59,617 nucleotides of DNA from Lachnospiraceae bacterium. Its GTDB lineage: Bacteria; Bacillota; Clostridia; Lachnospirales; Lachnospiraceae. Under the pieces are notes generated by a model. That model saw only the letters and a program-made list of their open reading frames with translations. It was not told the DNA's origin and ran no database searches. Location of the stretch: positions 1-59,617 of the forward strand of contig JAPJQL010000016.1 in NCBI GenBank assembly GCA_030825115.1. Reading direction: 5' to 3'. How positions within the stretch are numbered: the first letter of the stretch is position 1; each line of letters starts with the position of its first letter. The translations under genes and the position numbers were made by a program. This document shows, in pieces, positions 42,417 to 51,578 of the stretch.

Positions 42417-43375
42417 TGGAACGGATTATTATTGATGGTTTGTCATTTTCCCTGCCGCTGTTTATCATGGCGATCGGCGGTATCTACAGTGAGAAGAGCG
42501 GTATCACGAACCTGGCCCTGGAAGGTCTTCAGGGCGTGGGGGCGTTTACCGGAGCGCTGATGGCGGTGCTGGTGGCCGGTAACTTTGCCACCGGATCCCA
42601 GGTTCCTTATTATCTGGCTATGCTGTTTGCAGTGATCGGCGGGACACTTTATTCCCTGCTCCATGCGCTGCTCTGCATCCGGTTTAAGGCGAACCAGGTC
42701 ATCAGCGGCGTGGTGATCAACATCCTGGCGATGGCGCTGACGGCGTTTTTGACGAAATATTTAAACCGCAGCATCTTTGGGGCTGCTTCGGATAAGTTCG
42801 TGCTGGGCGTGTCGTCGCGGATCACGGTTCCGGGACTGTCACAGATTCCGGTAATCGGGGCGGTGTTTAAAGATATCTATCCGTTTGAGCTGATCATCGT
42901 GGTTGTGGCGGTTGTGGCATGGTATGTGATGTATAAGACCAGATATGGCATGAACCTGCGCGCCTGTGGGGACAATCCCCACGCGGTGGATGCGGCCGGC
43001 GTGGATGTGGGCAGGGTGCGGCTGATCGCGGTCATGGTATCCGGCGGCCTGTCCGGTCTTGCCGGTATCAGCTTTGCCTATTCGATCTCCGCGAATTTTT
43101 CCTCAAGTATCTATGTGGGATATGGTTATCTGGCGATTGCAGCGTTGATTTTCGGCAACTGGACGATCCTGCCGACACTTGGCTCCTGCCTGCTGTTCGG
43201 GTTTGCAAGGTCCGGTGGATATTATCTGGTGCAGAAGATGCAGATGCCCAGCAGTTATTCAGATCTGGTCATGACGCTGCCCTATGTGGTGACATTGCTG
43301 CTTTTGATCTTCTTCTCCAAGTATAACCGCGCGCCGCGGGCCCTTGGGGAAATCTATGATAAAGGAAAGAGGTAG
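42416..43375 (+). CDS. Nucleoside ABC transporter permease 2 (YufQ/NupC-like)
   Basis: This 319-residue membrane protein of the BPD_transp_2 family has conserved stretches GGIYSEKSGITNLALEGLQ, FKANQVISGVVINILAMALT and NLRACGDNPHAVDAAGVDVGRVRLIAVMVSGGLSGLAG. It forms the second half of the channel with the preceding permease. The next enzyme gene starts 7 bases after its stop. Confidence 0.94.
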   Translation: MERIIIDGLSFSLPLFIMAIGGIYSEKSGITNLALEGLQGVGAFTGALMAVLVAGNFATGSQVPYYLAMLFAVIGGTLYSLLHALLCIRFKANQVISGVVINILAMALTAFLTKYLNRSIFGAASDKFVLGVSSRITVPGLSQIPVIGAVFKDIYPFELIIVVVAVVAWYVMYKTRYGMNLRACGDNPHAVDAAGVDVGRVRLIAVMVSGGLSGLAGISFAYSISANFSSSIYVGYGYLAIAALIFGNWTILPTLGSCLLFGFARSGGYYLVQKMQMPSSYSDLVMTLPYVVTLLLLIFFSKYNRAPRALGEIYDKGKR

Positions 43376-43382
43376 AGACAGG

Positions 43383-44651
43383 ATGAATATTCGGTTTTAT
43401 CATGCAAGAATCCTTACGATGGATGGGACGATGGACATCATTCAGGGCGAGGTCTGGGTGGAAGGAAACAGGATCACCTACATCGGTCCCGGGAAGGGAA
43501 ATCCTCCTGTCTGGGACAGGGAGATTGACGCAAAGGGCAATCTGATCATGCCGGGGTTTAAGAATGCACACACCCATTCCGCGATGACGTTTCTGCGGTC
43601 TTATGCAGATGACCTGCCGCTGCTTGACTGGCTGAATGACCAGGTGTTCCCGATGGAGGCGAAACTGACGGCGGATGATATCTACTGGCTGTCGAAGCTG
43701 GCGGTCATGGAGTACCTGACCAGTGGGATCACGGCGAATTTTGATATGTATTTTCACCCGGAGATGATCGCAAAGGCTTCTGTGGACTGCGGCTTTCGTA
43801 CCGTCCTTGTCAGCGGGCTGAATGATTTTGTCTCTTCGGCGGAGGAACTGGAGGCGGATTATCTGAAGTTTAACCAGTATCATGAGCTGATCAGTTACTG
43901 CCTTGGATTCCATGCGGAGTATACGACTTCCGAGGAACGGTTAAAAGACGTGGCGGCTCTGGCTGAAAAATACCAGGCGCCGGTGTTTACCCACAATTCG
44001 GAGACAAAAGCGGAGGTAGAGGGCTGTATCGAGCGGCACGGGATGACTCCGACGGCCTACCTGGATTCCCTGGGAATGTTTAACTATGGCGGAGGCGGTT
44101 ATCACTGCGTCCATATGGCGGATGAGGATTTGGATATTTTCCGGGACAGGGGGATGACGGTGGTAACAAACCCCGGTTCTAATGTGAAGCTGGCAAGCGG
44201 GATTGCCCGGATCACCGACATGATGGAGAAGGGGATCGACCTGGCGATCGGTACGGACGGTCCGGCGAGCAATAATTGTCTTGATATGTTCCGGGAGATG
44301 TTTCTGACTACCGGGCTTGGAAAGATCCGTGAGAATGATGCTGCGGCGGTAGCGGCGGACAAGGTGCTCTTGATGGCGGTGCGCGGCGGTGCGCGGGCGA
44401 TGGGGCTTTGGGAGTGCAATTGCCTGGCGGTTGGGAAGCTTGCCGATCTGATCATGATCGATTTACAGCAGCCGAATATGCAGCCTCTCAACCATATTGT
44501 GAAAAACCTGGTCTACAGCGGCAGCAAGCAGAATGTGAAGCTGACCATGGTAAACGGACGGGTGCTTTACGAGAACGGCAAGTTCAATATCGGTGTGGAG
44601 CCGAAGGCGGTTTATGAAAAGGCAAATGAGATTATCAGCCGGATGAAATGA
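43383..44651 (+). CDS. Amidohydrolase, MTA/SAH deaminase type
   Basis: This 422-residue metal-dependent deaminase resembles 5-methylthioadenosine/S-adenosylhomocysteine deaminases of the ATZ/TRZ group. Metal and catalytic residues in order are H63 and H65 in NAHTHSAM, H177 in GFHAEYT, H204 and E207 in THNSETKAE, H244 in HCVHMADE and D292 in GTDGPASNN. It would convert an adenine nucleoside to the hypoxanthine nucleoside that the phosphorylase of this block prefers. ATG at 43383 is preferred (GAAAGAGG upstream). As last gene of the transporter operon it would act directly on the imported nucleosides. Guanine or other aminopurine deamination is an alternative. Confidence 0.92.
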   Translation: MNIRFYHARILTMDGTMDIIQGEVWVEGNRITYIGPGKGNPPVWDREIDAKGNLIMPGFKNAHTHSAMTFLRSYADDLPLLDWLNDQVFPMEAKLTADDIYWLSKLAVMEYLTSGITANFDMYFHPEMIAKASVDCGFRTVLVSGLNDFVSSAEELEADYLKFNQYHELISYCLGFHAEYTTSEERLKDVAALAEKYQAPVFTHNSETKAEVEGCIERHGMTPTAYLDSLGMFNYGGGGYHCVHMADEDLDIFRDRGMTVVTNPGSNVKLASGIARITDMMEKGIDLAIGTDGPASNNCLDMFREMFLTTGLGKIRENDAAAVAADKVLLMAVRGGARAMGLWECNCLAVGKLADLIMIDLQQPNMQPLNHIVKNLVYSGSKQNVKLTMVNGRVLYENGKFNIGVEPKAVYEKANEIISRMK

Positions 44652-44662
44652 TCCTGCGGCAA

Positions 44663-44708
44663 AAAGCAGAGGATAAATCCTGTCCTGGATTTGTTCTCTG
44701 CTTTCTTT
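44663..44708 (+). terminator. Terminator of the nucleoside salvage operon
   Basis: AAAGCAGAG pairs with CTCTGCTTT, with a second inner stem (ATAAATCC with GGATTTgT). A short T-rich tail follows. It lies 11 bases past the amidohydrolase stop. Confidence 0.7.
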
Positions 44709-44744
44709 GAGGACAGAAGAAGGACGGAAAGGAAAAGGACAGGT

Positions 44745-46184
44745 ATGAACCAGGAAAACAATCAATTTGTCAAGTATGGTCTGTCAGCGGAAATCATAGA
44801 AGCGCTTCAGGTGCTGGGATATGAAGAGCCGACGGAGATCCAGAAGCAGGTGATCCCGGCAGCGCTTGCGGGGCGGAGCCTTGCGGCAAAGTCCGGGACA
44901 GGTAGCGGGAAGACGGCGGCATTTGCAATCCCGCTCTGTGAGATGGCCCATTGGGAGGAGAATCTGCCGGAGGCGCTTGTGCTGGAGCCGACAAGGGAGC
45001 TGACGGCGCAGGTTAAGCAGGAGATTTTCCATATAGGGAGAAAGAAACGTCTGAAAGTGCCCGATGTGTTCGGCGGTTTCCCGATCGACAAACAGATCCA
45101 GACTTTAAAGCAGAAATCCCACATTGTGGTGGGAACGCCCGGGCGGGTGGCGGACCATATCCGCAGGGGCAGCCTGAAGCTGGACCGGATCCGATCCCTT
45201 GTGATTGATGAGGCGGACCTGATGCTTGACATGGGCTTTGCAGAGGAGGTGACGGAGATCATCCGGCTGCTTCCCAAAGGGTTGTCCATCATGCTGTTTT
45301 CCGCCACGCTCAGCGACAGAGTAAAGCAGTTGGTGGCGGAATATATAGAGCAGCCGCTTACGATCACGGTGGAAGAAGACAGCGAGACTGTGGATGCGGT
45401 AGAGCAGAAGCTGTACCGGGTTGCCACGGAAGAAAAATATGAGGCGTTTTTCACGCTGCTGATGCAGAATAACCCGGAGACGTGCATGATCTTCTGCGGC
45501 ACGAGAGAGATGGTGGATGTGCTGGGGAGGAAGATGAAAAAAGACGGGATCCGCTGCGGGATGCTCCACGGGGAGATAGACCAGCAGACAAGGCTCAGGA
45601 CGATCGACGGGTTTAAGGAGAACAGGTTCCGCTATCTGATCGCCACGGATGTGGCTGCAAGGGGCGTGGATGTGCAGAATCTGACCCATGTATTCAACTA
45701 TGATTTTCCGACCGGGCGTGAGACCTATGTCCACCGGATCGGACGGACCGGGCGCAATGGACAGAATGGGACGGCAGTCAGCCTGATCAGCGAGTCGGAT
45801 GAGAAGATGGTGGGAATGGTGGAACAGTACCTTGGCCGCGAACTGCCGTTTTTTGAGATGCCGCAGCGGGATGAGGCGGCCGCAGCAGAATTTTGGGCCC
45901 GGCAGAAGGAACGTCCAGTGCGGAAGGCGGCAAAAGGAGAAGGATTTCGAAAGACGATCATGCGGTTGTCCGTCGGCGGAGGAAAAAAATCGAAGATGCG
46001 GGCGGGAGATATCGTCGGTGCGGTTTGCAGTGTTGACGGGGTGACATCGGAGGATATCGGGATCATCGATGTGCGGGACAGCCTGACGTATGTGGAGATT
46101 TTGAATGGGAAAGGCCCGGTGGTGCTGGAAGCGCTGCAGGGGAAGACGATCAAAGGGAAGATCCGGAAGGTGCGGAAAAATTAG
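44745..46184 (+). CDS. DEAD-box RNA helicase, DbpA-like
   Basis: This 479-residue ATP-dependent RNA helicase has the motifs GSGKTAAFAIP (I), EPTRELTAQ (Ia), GTPGRVADHI (Ib), IDEADLMLD (II), FSATL (III), ATDVAARGVD (V) and HRIGRTGRNG (VI). The C-terminal 70 residues (RLSVGGGKKSKMRAGDIVGAV through GKIRKVRKN) match the DbpA RNA-binding domain that recognises 23S rRNA hairpin 92, so ribosome assembly is the likely role. It follows the salvage terminator and is probably a separate transcription unit. Confidence 0.95.
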   Translation: MNQENNQFVKYGLSAEIIEALQVLGYEEPTEIQKQVIPAALAGRSLAAKSGTGSGKTAAFAIPLCEMAHWEENLPEALVLEPTRELTAQVKQEIFHIGRKKRLKVPDVFGGFPIDKQIQTLKQKSHIVVGTPGRVADHIRRGSLKLDRIRSLVIDEADLMLDMGFAEEVTEIIRLLPKGLSIMLFSATLSDRVKQLVAEYIEQPLTITVEEDSETVDAVEQKLYRVATEEKYEAFFTLLMQNNPETCMIFCGTREMVDVLGRKMKKDGIRCGMLHGEIDQQTRLRTIDGFKENRFRYLIATDVAARGVDVQNLTHVFNYDFPTGRETYVHRIGRTGRNGQNGTAVSLISESDEKMVGMVEQYLGRELPFFEMPQRDEAAAAEFWARQKERPVRKAAKGEGFRKTIMRLSVGGGKKSKMRAGDIVGAVCSVDGVTSEDIGIIDVRDSLTYVEILNGKGPVVLEALQGKTIKGKIRKVRKN

Positions 46185-46190
46185 TTTTTA

Positions 46191-46219
46191 TTGAAATTGT
46201 TTCAAATGTTTGGTAGAAT
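46191..46219 (+). promoter_or_regulatory. Promoter of the NSS transporter gene, with overlapping inverted repeat
   Basis: TTGAAA (46191-46196) and TAGAAT (46214-46219) are 17 bases apart. The -35 is part of a short perfect palindrome, TTGAAA-ttg-TTTCAA (46191-46205), that could bind a regulator. Confidence 0.6.
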
Positions 46220-46273
46220 AGAGACGTTTACGCCTGATCAATGGCGATACTGAATATAAGTGGGGAAGAAGAG

Positions 46274-47656
46274 ATGAAGCAACGAGAGACATTTAAGTCA
46301 AGACTTGGATTTTTACTGCTTTCAGCAGGATGTGCGATTGGAATTGGAAATGTATGGCGGTTCCCCTATGTGGTCGGGGCCAACGGCGGCGGCGCATTTG
46401 TGCTGTTTTATCTGCTGTTCCTGGTGATCATGGGCGTGCCGGTGCTGTCGATGGAGTTTGCAGTCGGACGCGCCAGCAGAAAGAGCCCGGTCAAGGCTTA
46501 TCAGGAACTGGAAAAACCGGGACAGAAATGGCATCTGCACGGCTATGTGGCGTTGATTGGAAACTATGTGCTGATGATGTTCTACACGACGGTGGCAGGC
46601 TGGATGCTTTACTATTTTTACAGCTTTTTCACCGGAAAGTTTGAAGGTGAGACGACAGAGGGCGTACAGGCGGCGTTTGGCGAGATGCTGGCAAGCCCGG
46701 GGGTCAATGTATTCTGGATGGCGCTTGTGGTAGTGATTGGGATCTTTGTATGTTCCATGGGGCTTCAAAAAGGCGTGGAGCGGATCACGAAGACGATGAT
46801 GATCGGCCTGCTCTCTTTGATGATCATCCTGGCTGTGCGCGGCGTGACGCTGGAAGGCGGCATGGACGGGCTGAAGTTTTATCTGCTTCCTGATTTTGGG
46901 AAGATGGCAGAGGCAGGCATCGGCAATGTGATCGTGGCCGCTATGAACCAGGCGTTCTTTACGCTGAGCCTTGGTATCGGCGCGATGGCGATCTTTGGAA
47001 GCTATCTGGAAAAAGACCATACCCTGCTCGGCGAGGCCGTGAATGTGGCGGTCCTGGATACATTCGTGGCGATCGTAGCCGGATTGATCATTTTCCCGGC
47101 ATGTTTTGCCTTTGGCGTGAGCCCGGACAGCGGACCGAGCCTGATTTTCATCACGCTGCCGAATGTGTTCCTCCATATGATCGGCGGAAGGCTGTGGGGG
47201 ACTTTGTTCTTCCTGTTTATGTCGTTTGCGGCATTTTCAACGGTGATCGCGGTGTTTGAGAATATCATTGCCTGTGGCATGGAGCTGTGGCAGATCGAGA
47301 GAAAGAAGGCAGCATGGCTGAACGTGGTTCTGATCATCCTCTTGTCCCTGCCGTGTGCGCTGGGGTATAATGTTCTTAGCCACATCCAGCCGCTGGGAGC
47401 CGGAACACAGATTCTGGATCTGGAGGATTTCATTGTCAGCAACCTGCTGCTGCCGCTTGGTTCTCTTGTCTATCTGGTATTTTGTACCTGGCGATGCGGA
47501 TGGGGATTTGAAAATTACCGGACAGAGGCAAACCTCGGAACCGGTCTTAAAGTGCCGAAATGGTGCCGGGTGTATGTGACGTATATCCTTCCGGTCATGA
47601 TCTTTGGCCTGTTCTTCCAGGGAATCTGGGGATATCTGATGAAATTATTTGCGTAG
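46274..47656 (+). CDS. Sodium-dependent neurotransmitter symporter (NSS/SNF) family amino acid transporter
   Basis: This 460-residue protein has about eleven membrane segments. TM1 carries the family signature CAIGIGNVWRFPYVVGANGGGAF, where the unwound part binds substrate and Na+. Bacterial relatives (LeuT, TnaT, MhsT) import leucine, tryptophan or other hydrophobic amino acids. The ATG at 46274 is preferred over 46241, with GGGGAAGAAGAG upstream. An aminotransferase gene follows but has its own promoter. The substrate is inferred only at family level. Confidence 0.93.
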   Translation: MKQRETFKSRLGFLLLSAGCAIGIGNVWRFPYVVGANGGGAFVLFYLLFLVIMGVPVLSMEFAVGRASRKSPVKAYQELEKPGQKWHLHGYVALIGNYVLMMFYTTVAGWMLYYFYSFFTGKFEGETTEGVQAAFGEMLASPGVNVFWMALVVVIGIFVCSMGLQKGVERITKTMMIGLLSLMIILAVRGVTLEGGMDGLKFYLLPDFGKMAEAGIGNVIVAAMNQAFFTLSLGIGAMAIFGSYLEKDHTLLGEAVNVAVLDTFVAIVAGLIIFPACFAFGVSPDSGPSLIFITLPNVFLHMIGGRLWGTLFFLFMSFAAFSTVIAVFENIIACGMELWQIERKKAAWLNVVLIILLSLPCALGYNVLSHIQPLGAGTQILDLEDFIVSNLLLPLGSLVYLVFCTWRCGWGFENYRTEANLGTGLKVPKWCRVYVTYILPVMIFGLFFQGIWGYLMKLFA

Positions 47657-47678
47657 ATAAGATATGGAAATGAATGAT

Positions 47679-47712
47679 GGGGAGAGCCTTATGACGGGTT
47701 CTCCCTGTTTTG
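47679..47712 (+). terminator. Probable terminator after the NSS transporter gene
   Basis: GGGAGA pairs with TCTCCC around an inner part that can add GCC/GGGT pairs, and a short TGTTTTG tail follows. Confidence 0.55.
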
Positions 47713-47756
47713 TATAAACTGGCATTGCATTTTTCATGCAGGAAACGCCATTCTCC

Positions 47757-47785
47757 TTGTAATCTCTCTTACTTTGTACTATAAT
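47757..47785 (+). promoter_or_regulatory. Promoter of the aminotransferase gene
   Basis: TTGTAA (47757-47762) and consensus TATAAT (47780-47785) are 17 bases apart, 36 bases before the start codon. Confidence 0.65.
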
Positions 47786-47821
47786 GATTTAGATTATTTT
47801 GCAGGAGAGGAGTGGACAGCC

Positions 47822-48988
47822 ATGAAATTTGCAAAGAGAATGGACCGTTTTGGAGAGGGGATCTTTTCCAAACTGGCTGAGATGAAAAAACAGAAGCTGG
47901 AGGCGGGTGACGAGGTCGTGGACCTGAGCATCGGCGCGCCGAACATCCCTCCGGCCGGACATATCCTGGATGCGCTTTGTGAAGCGGCAGCGGATAAGAA
48001 TAACTATATTTATGCCATAAATGATAAACAGAGCCTGCTGAACGCGGTGGCTGAGTGGTATCAGAGACGCTACGGCGTGACACTGGATGCAGGGACGGAG
48101 ATATGTTCTCTGCTGGGCTCCCAGGAGGGACTTGCCCATATTGCCATGTCCATCGTGGACGACGGCGATACTGTCCTGGTGCCGGACCCCTGCTATCCGG
48201 TATTTGCAGACGGTCCGCTGCTGGCGGGGGCAGAGCTTTTTTATATGCCGCAGAAGAAGGAGCACGATTATGTGATCCAGCTTTCCGATATCCCGGAGGA
48301 AGTGGCCGGACGGGCAAAATTCATGATCGTATCCTACCCGAACAATCCGACGACTGCGATGGCGCCGGATTCCTTTTATCAGGATTTGGTAGCGTTTGCA
48401 AAAAAATACGATATCATCGTTCTTCATGACAATGCATACAGCGAACTGGTGTTTGACGGCAAAACCTGTAAAAGCTTCCTGAGTTTTCCGGGGGCGAAGG
48501 ATGTGGGAGTGGAATTCAATTCCCTGTCCAAGACATACGGGCTGGCAGGGGCGCGGATTGGGTTCTGCGTCGGCAACCCGGAAGTGGTAAAACATCTGAA
48601 GCTTTTAAAATCCAACATGGATTATGGCATGTTTTTGCCGCTGCAGCAGGCGGCGGTTACGGCGATCACAGGAGACCAGGCGTGTGTTGCAGATACCCGC
48701 AGGGCATATGAGCAGCGGAGGGATATCCTGTGCGACGGTCTGAAAGAGATTGGCTGGGAGATGGATAAACCGCCTGCCACGATGTTTGTATGGGCGCCGG
48801 TTCCTGAGCGGTTTGAGAGTTCGGAGGAGTTTGTCACGGAGCTGATGGAGCAGTGCGGAGTCCTTGTGACGCCGGGCAGCGCCTTTGGTCCGTCCGGAGA
48901 AGGCTATGTGCGTATGGCGCTGGTGCAGGATGAGCCGGAACTGAAAAAGGCAATCGCGGCAATCGACCGGAGCGGAATTTTAAAGTAG
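47822..48988 (+). CDS. Class I/II aminotransferase, LL-diaminopimelate aminotransferase-like
   Basis: This 388-residue PLP enzyme opens with VDLSIGAPNIPPAGHILDAL. Its PLP-lysine motif is NSLSKTYGLAGARIGF, with ATP-cofactor residues in YPNNPTTAM and LHDNAYSELVFDG. Similarity in order and length is to DapL/YugH-like or aspartate/aromatic aminotransferases of clostridia. ATG at 47822 has AGGAGAGGAG upstream. truA follows 16 bases later, possibly in one transcript. Whether it makes LL-DAP for the wall or transaminates another amino acid cannot be decided here. Confidence 0.9.
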   Translation: MKFAKRMDRFGEGIFSKLAEMKKQKLEAGDEVVDLSIGAPNIPPAGHILDALCEAAADKNNYIYAINDKQSLLNAVAEWYQRRYGVTLDAGTEICSLLGSQEGLAHIAMSIVDDGDTVLVPDPCYPVFADGPLLAGAELFYMPQKKEHDYVIQLSDIPEEVAGRAKFMIVSYPNNPTTAMAPDSFYQDLVAFAKKYDIIVLHDNAYSELVFDGKTCKSFLSFPGAKDVGVEFNSLSKTYGLAGARIGFCVGNPEVVKHLKLLKSNMDYGMFLPLQQAAVTAITGDQACVADTRRAYEQRRDILCDGLKEIGWEMDKPPATMFVWAPVPERFESSEEFVTELMEQCGVLVTPGSAFGPSGEGYVRMALVQDEPELKKAIAAIDRSGILK

Positions 48989-49004
48989 AGAAAGAGGATA
49001 AAAT

Positions 49005-49748
49005 TTGAGACAGAACTATAAAATAACATTACAATATGAAGGAACCCGGTACGACGGGTGGCAGAAACAGGGAAACACGGACGATACGATCCAGGGGAAG
49101 CTGGAGAACGTCCTTTCCAGGATGGCGGGGCATGAGGTGGAGATCCACGGCTCCGGCAGGACAGACGCGGGAGTCCATGCGACGGGGCAGGTGGCCAATT
49201 TCCATCTGGACGGGGATTTTACGCCGGAGCAGGTCAAAGAATATCTGAACCGGTATCTTCCGGAAGATATCGCCGTTATAAAGGCAGAACGCGCCCCCGA
49301 ACGGTTTCACAGCAGGCTGAGCGCGGTAAAGAAAATCTATACGTACCAGATTGAGACGGGGGCTAAGCGGGATGTGTTTACGCGGCGCATTCAATATGGG
49401 CTGGGACGCCCGCTGGATCTGGATGCCATGAAGCAGGCGGCGTCCATGCTTTGCGGAACCCATGATTACAAGAGCTTTTGCGGCAACCGGAAGATGAAAA
49501 AATCTTCTGTCAGGACCGTGGAGACCATCCATATCAGACAGGACGGCAGCCGTGTGGTCCTGACCTTTGTGGGCAATGGATTTTTGCAGAATATGGTGCG
49601 GATCATGACAGGGACTCTGATCGAAGTTGGGTTGGGAAAACGCAGCCCGCAGTCCATGAAGGAGATCCTGGCAGCGCTGGACCGGCAGGCGGCGGGAGCC
49701 ATGGCCCCGGCAGAAGGGCTTTGCCTGGCGGGAGTACTGTACGAGTAA
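49005..49748 (+). CDS. truA: tRNA pseudouridine synthase A
   Basis: This 247-residue enzyme makes pseudouridine at positions 38-40 of tRNA. The catalytic Asp lies in GSGRTDAGVHATGQVANF. The N-terminal LQYEGTRYDGWQKQG and the C-terminal GNGFLQNMVRIMTGTLIEVG are family hallmarks. The start is a TTG at 49005 (AGAGGA upstream), because no ATG or GTG precedes the conserved N-terminus. It is full length. Confidence 0.96.
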   Translation: MRQNYKITLQYEGTRYDGWQKQGNTDDTIQGKLENVLSRMAGHEVEIHGSGRTDAGVHATGQVANFHLDGDFTPEQVKEYLNRYLPEDIAVIKAERAPERFHSRLSAVKKIYTYQIETGAKRDVFTRRIQYGLGRPLDLDAMKQAASMLCGTHDYKSFCGNRKMKKSSVRTVETIHIRQDGSRVVLTFVGNGFLQNMVRIMTGTLIEVGLGKRSPQSMKEILAALDRQAAGAMAPAEGLCLAGVLYE

Positions 49749-49788
49749 GACGGAATAAGAGATATGACATGAGGAGAGGAAACAAGGC

Positions 49789-50967
49789 ATGACAGAACTG
49801 CTTGTGAGAAAATTCATAAAAAATTACGAACAGACGGAGAATCTTCAGGTACGGACCCATTACGGCCTGCTGGCCGGCATTGTGGGGATCTGCTGCAACC
49901 TGGTGCTGTTTGCGGCAAAGCTTCTGACCGGGGTTTTCATAAACAGCATCTCCGTCATGGCAGATGCATTTAACAACCTTTCGGATGCGGCGTCCTCGAT
50001 CATTGGATTCGTGGGCGTGAAGATGGCAGAGAAGCCGGCCGATGCAGACCATCCGTTCGGACACGGCAGGATTGAATATATTGCGGCGTTTATTGTGGCG
50101 TTTATCGTGATACAGGTGGGTTTTTCTCTGTTCAAGACTTCGGTTGGAAAGATCCTCCATCCGGAAGAACTGGCATTCAGCCTGGTTTCTGTCTTTATCC
50201 TGCTGCTCTCGATCGGGGTAAAACTATGGATGGCTGTATTTAACAGGACGCTTGGAAAACGGATCAATTCGACGGTGCTGCTGGCAACCTCTGCCGACTC
50301 GCTCGGAGACGTGGCGGCGACCTCTGCAACAATCCTGTCTATTGTCGTTTTTGGGATCTGGCATGTAAATATCGACGGGATCGTCGGTCTGATCGTGTCG
50401 GTGCTCGTTATGATAGCGGGCTTAAACATCGCAAAAGATACGCTTGCGCCGCTGATCGGAGAGGCCATCGACCCGCATGTTTATGAGGAAATCACGAATT
50501 TTGTGGAAAGCTATGAGGGAATTGTAGGAAGCCATGACCTGATCGTACATAACTACGGTCCAAACAGGAGCATGGCATCTATCCATGCAGAAGTGCCGCG
50601 GGATGTAGATGTGGAAGTGTCCCACGAGATCATCGACCGGATCGAGCGGGAGGCAGGAAGGCAGCTGGGGATTTTTCTCGTGATCCATATGGATCCGATC
50701 GAGACGAAGGATGTACGGGTGCAGGAACTGAGGGAACTGGCCAAGGAGGTCGTCTCTGGTCTGGACTCCAGGCTGAAGCTGCACGATTTCCGGGTTGTGG
50801 ACGGGACAAAACGGATCAACCTGATCTTTGATCTGGTCGTGCCGCGGGATTATACAAAACAGATGCAGGATGCATTAAAACAGCAGGTCAATCAGAAAAT
50901 ACATGAGAGAGACAGCAAATGTTACTGCGTGATCACGACAGAATGCAGTTACCGTGTGGAAAACTGA
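49789..50967 (+). CDS. Cation diffusion facilitator (CDF) family metal transporter
   Basis: This 392-residue membrane protein should export divalent metals (Zn, Mn, Fe or Co). Six hydrophobic segments and the metal-site stretches SVMADAFNNLSDAASS, DADHPFGHGRIEY and LATSADSLGDVAATSAT are present. A cytoplasmic zinc-binding domain (about residues 225-300) is followed by an unusual further extension to residue 392, longer than typical 300-residue members. GGAGAGGA precedes the ATG. Confidence 0.93.
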   Translation: MTELLVRKFIKNYEQTENLQVRTHYGLLAGIVGICCNLVLFAAKLLTGVFINSISVMADAFNNLSDAASSIIGFVGVKMAEKPADADHPFGHGRIEYIAAFIVAFIVIQVGFSLFKTSVGKILHPEELAFSLVSVFILLLSIGVKLWMAVFNRTLGKRINSTVLLATSADSLGDVAATSATILSIVVFGIWHVNIDGIVGLIVSVLVMIAGLNIAKDTLAPLIGEAIDPHVYEEITNFVESYEGIVGSHDLIVHNYGPNRSMASIHAEVPRDVDVEVSHEIIDRIEREAGRQLGIFLVIHMDPIETKDVRVQELRELAKEVVSGLDSRLKLHDFRVVDGTKRINLIFDLVVPRDYTKQMQDALKQQVNQKIHERDSKCYCVITTECSYRVEN

Positions 50968-51043
50968 CAGAATTAAAAAATATTACCAGATGGTGCAATA
51001 AGAAGTGCTTTTGTTGCATTAAACTATCAGAAAGGGAATTCGA

Positions 51044-51571
51044 TTGAACGACGAGGAACTTTTAAAACGAGTGGGCGTCGGGGATCAGGACGCTTTTCGC
51101 CAGCTCTATCAGAATACAGATCGAGTCTTATACAGTTTCATATTGTCTATCCTTAAGAATCCTCAGGATGCGGAAGAAGTGATGCAGGAAACCTATCTGA
51201 AGGTCTGGACCTCTGCCTCGTCTTACCAGTCACAGGGCAAGCCGCTTGCGTGGATGTTCACGATTGCCCGTAATCTGTGCTACATGAAGTTCCGTGACCA
51301 GAAGCGGCAGGCAGATTTGGGGCTGGACGAGCGATCGGGAGAAGAGACGGGAGAAGTCTGCCCTCAGATTGAAAATATGGCGGATGCCATCGTACTTCGC
51401 GCCGCCCTTGATATCTTAAAAGAAGAAGAACGGCAGATTGTGCTGCTGCACGCGTCTGCGGGGCTGAAACACAGGGAGATTGCTTCCAGTCTTCAGATGC
51501 CGCTTGCTACCGTGCTGTCAAAATACAATCGTGCCATGAAAAAGTTACAACAATATCTAAGAGAGGAGTGA
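51044..51571 (+). CDS. ECF-type RNA polymerase sigma factor
   Basis: This 175-residue sigma-70 family protein has region 2 (DAFRQLYQNTDRVLYSFILSILKNPQDAEEVMQETYLKVW) and region 4 (LDILKEEERQIVLLHASAGLKHREIASSLQMPLATVLSKYNRAMKKLQ). It lacks region 1, as usual for ECF factors. The start is TTG at 51044 with AAAGGGAATT. The anti-sigma gene starts 8 bases after its stop, so they are co-expressed. Its target promoters are not visible in this window. Confidence 0.95.
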   Translation: MNDEELLKRVGVGDQDAFRQLYQNTDRVLYSFILSILKNPQDAEEVMQETYLKVWTSASSYQSQGKPLAWMFTIARNLCYMKFRDQKRQADLGLDERSGEETGEVCPQIENMADAIVLRAALDILKEEERQIVLLHASAGLKHREIASSLQMPLATVLSKYNRAMKKLQQYLREE

Positions 51572-51578
51572 GTGAGCG

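Noticed and set aside
50968..51043. TGCAA...TTGCA inverted repeat and a promoter before the sigma factor gene
   Set aside because: The arms are only five bases with a 15-base gap, and no well-spaced promoter pair is visible, so it could be chance.
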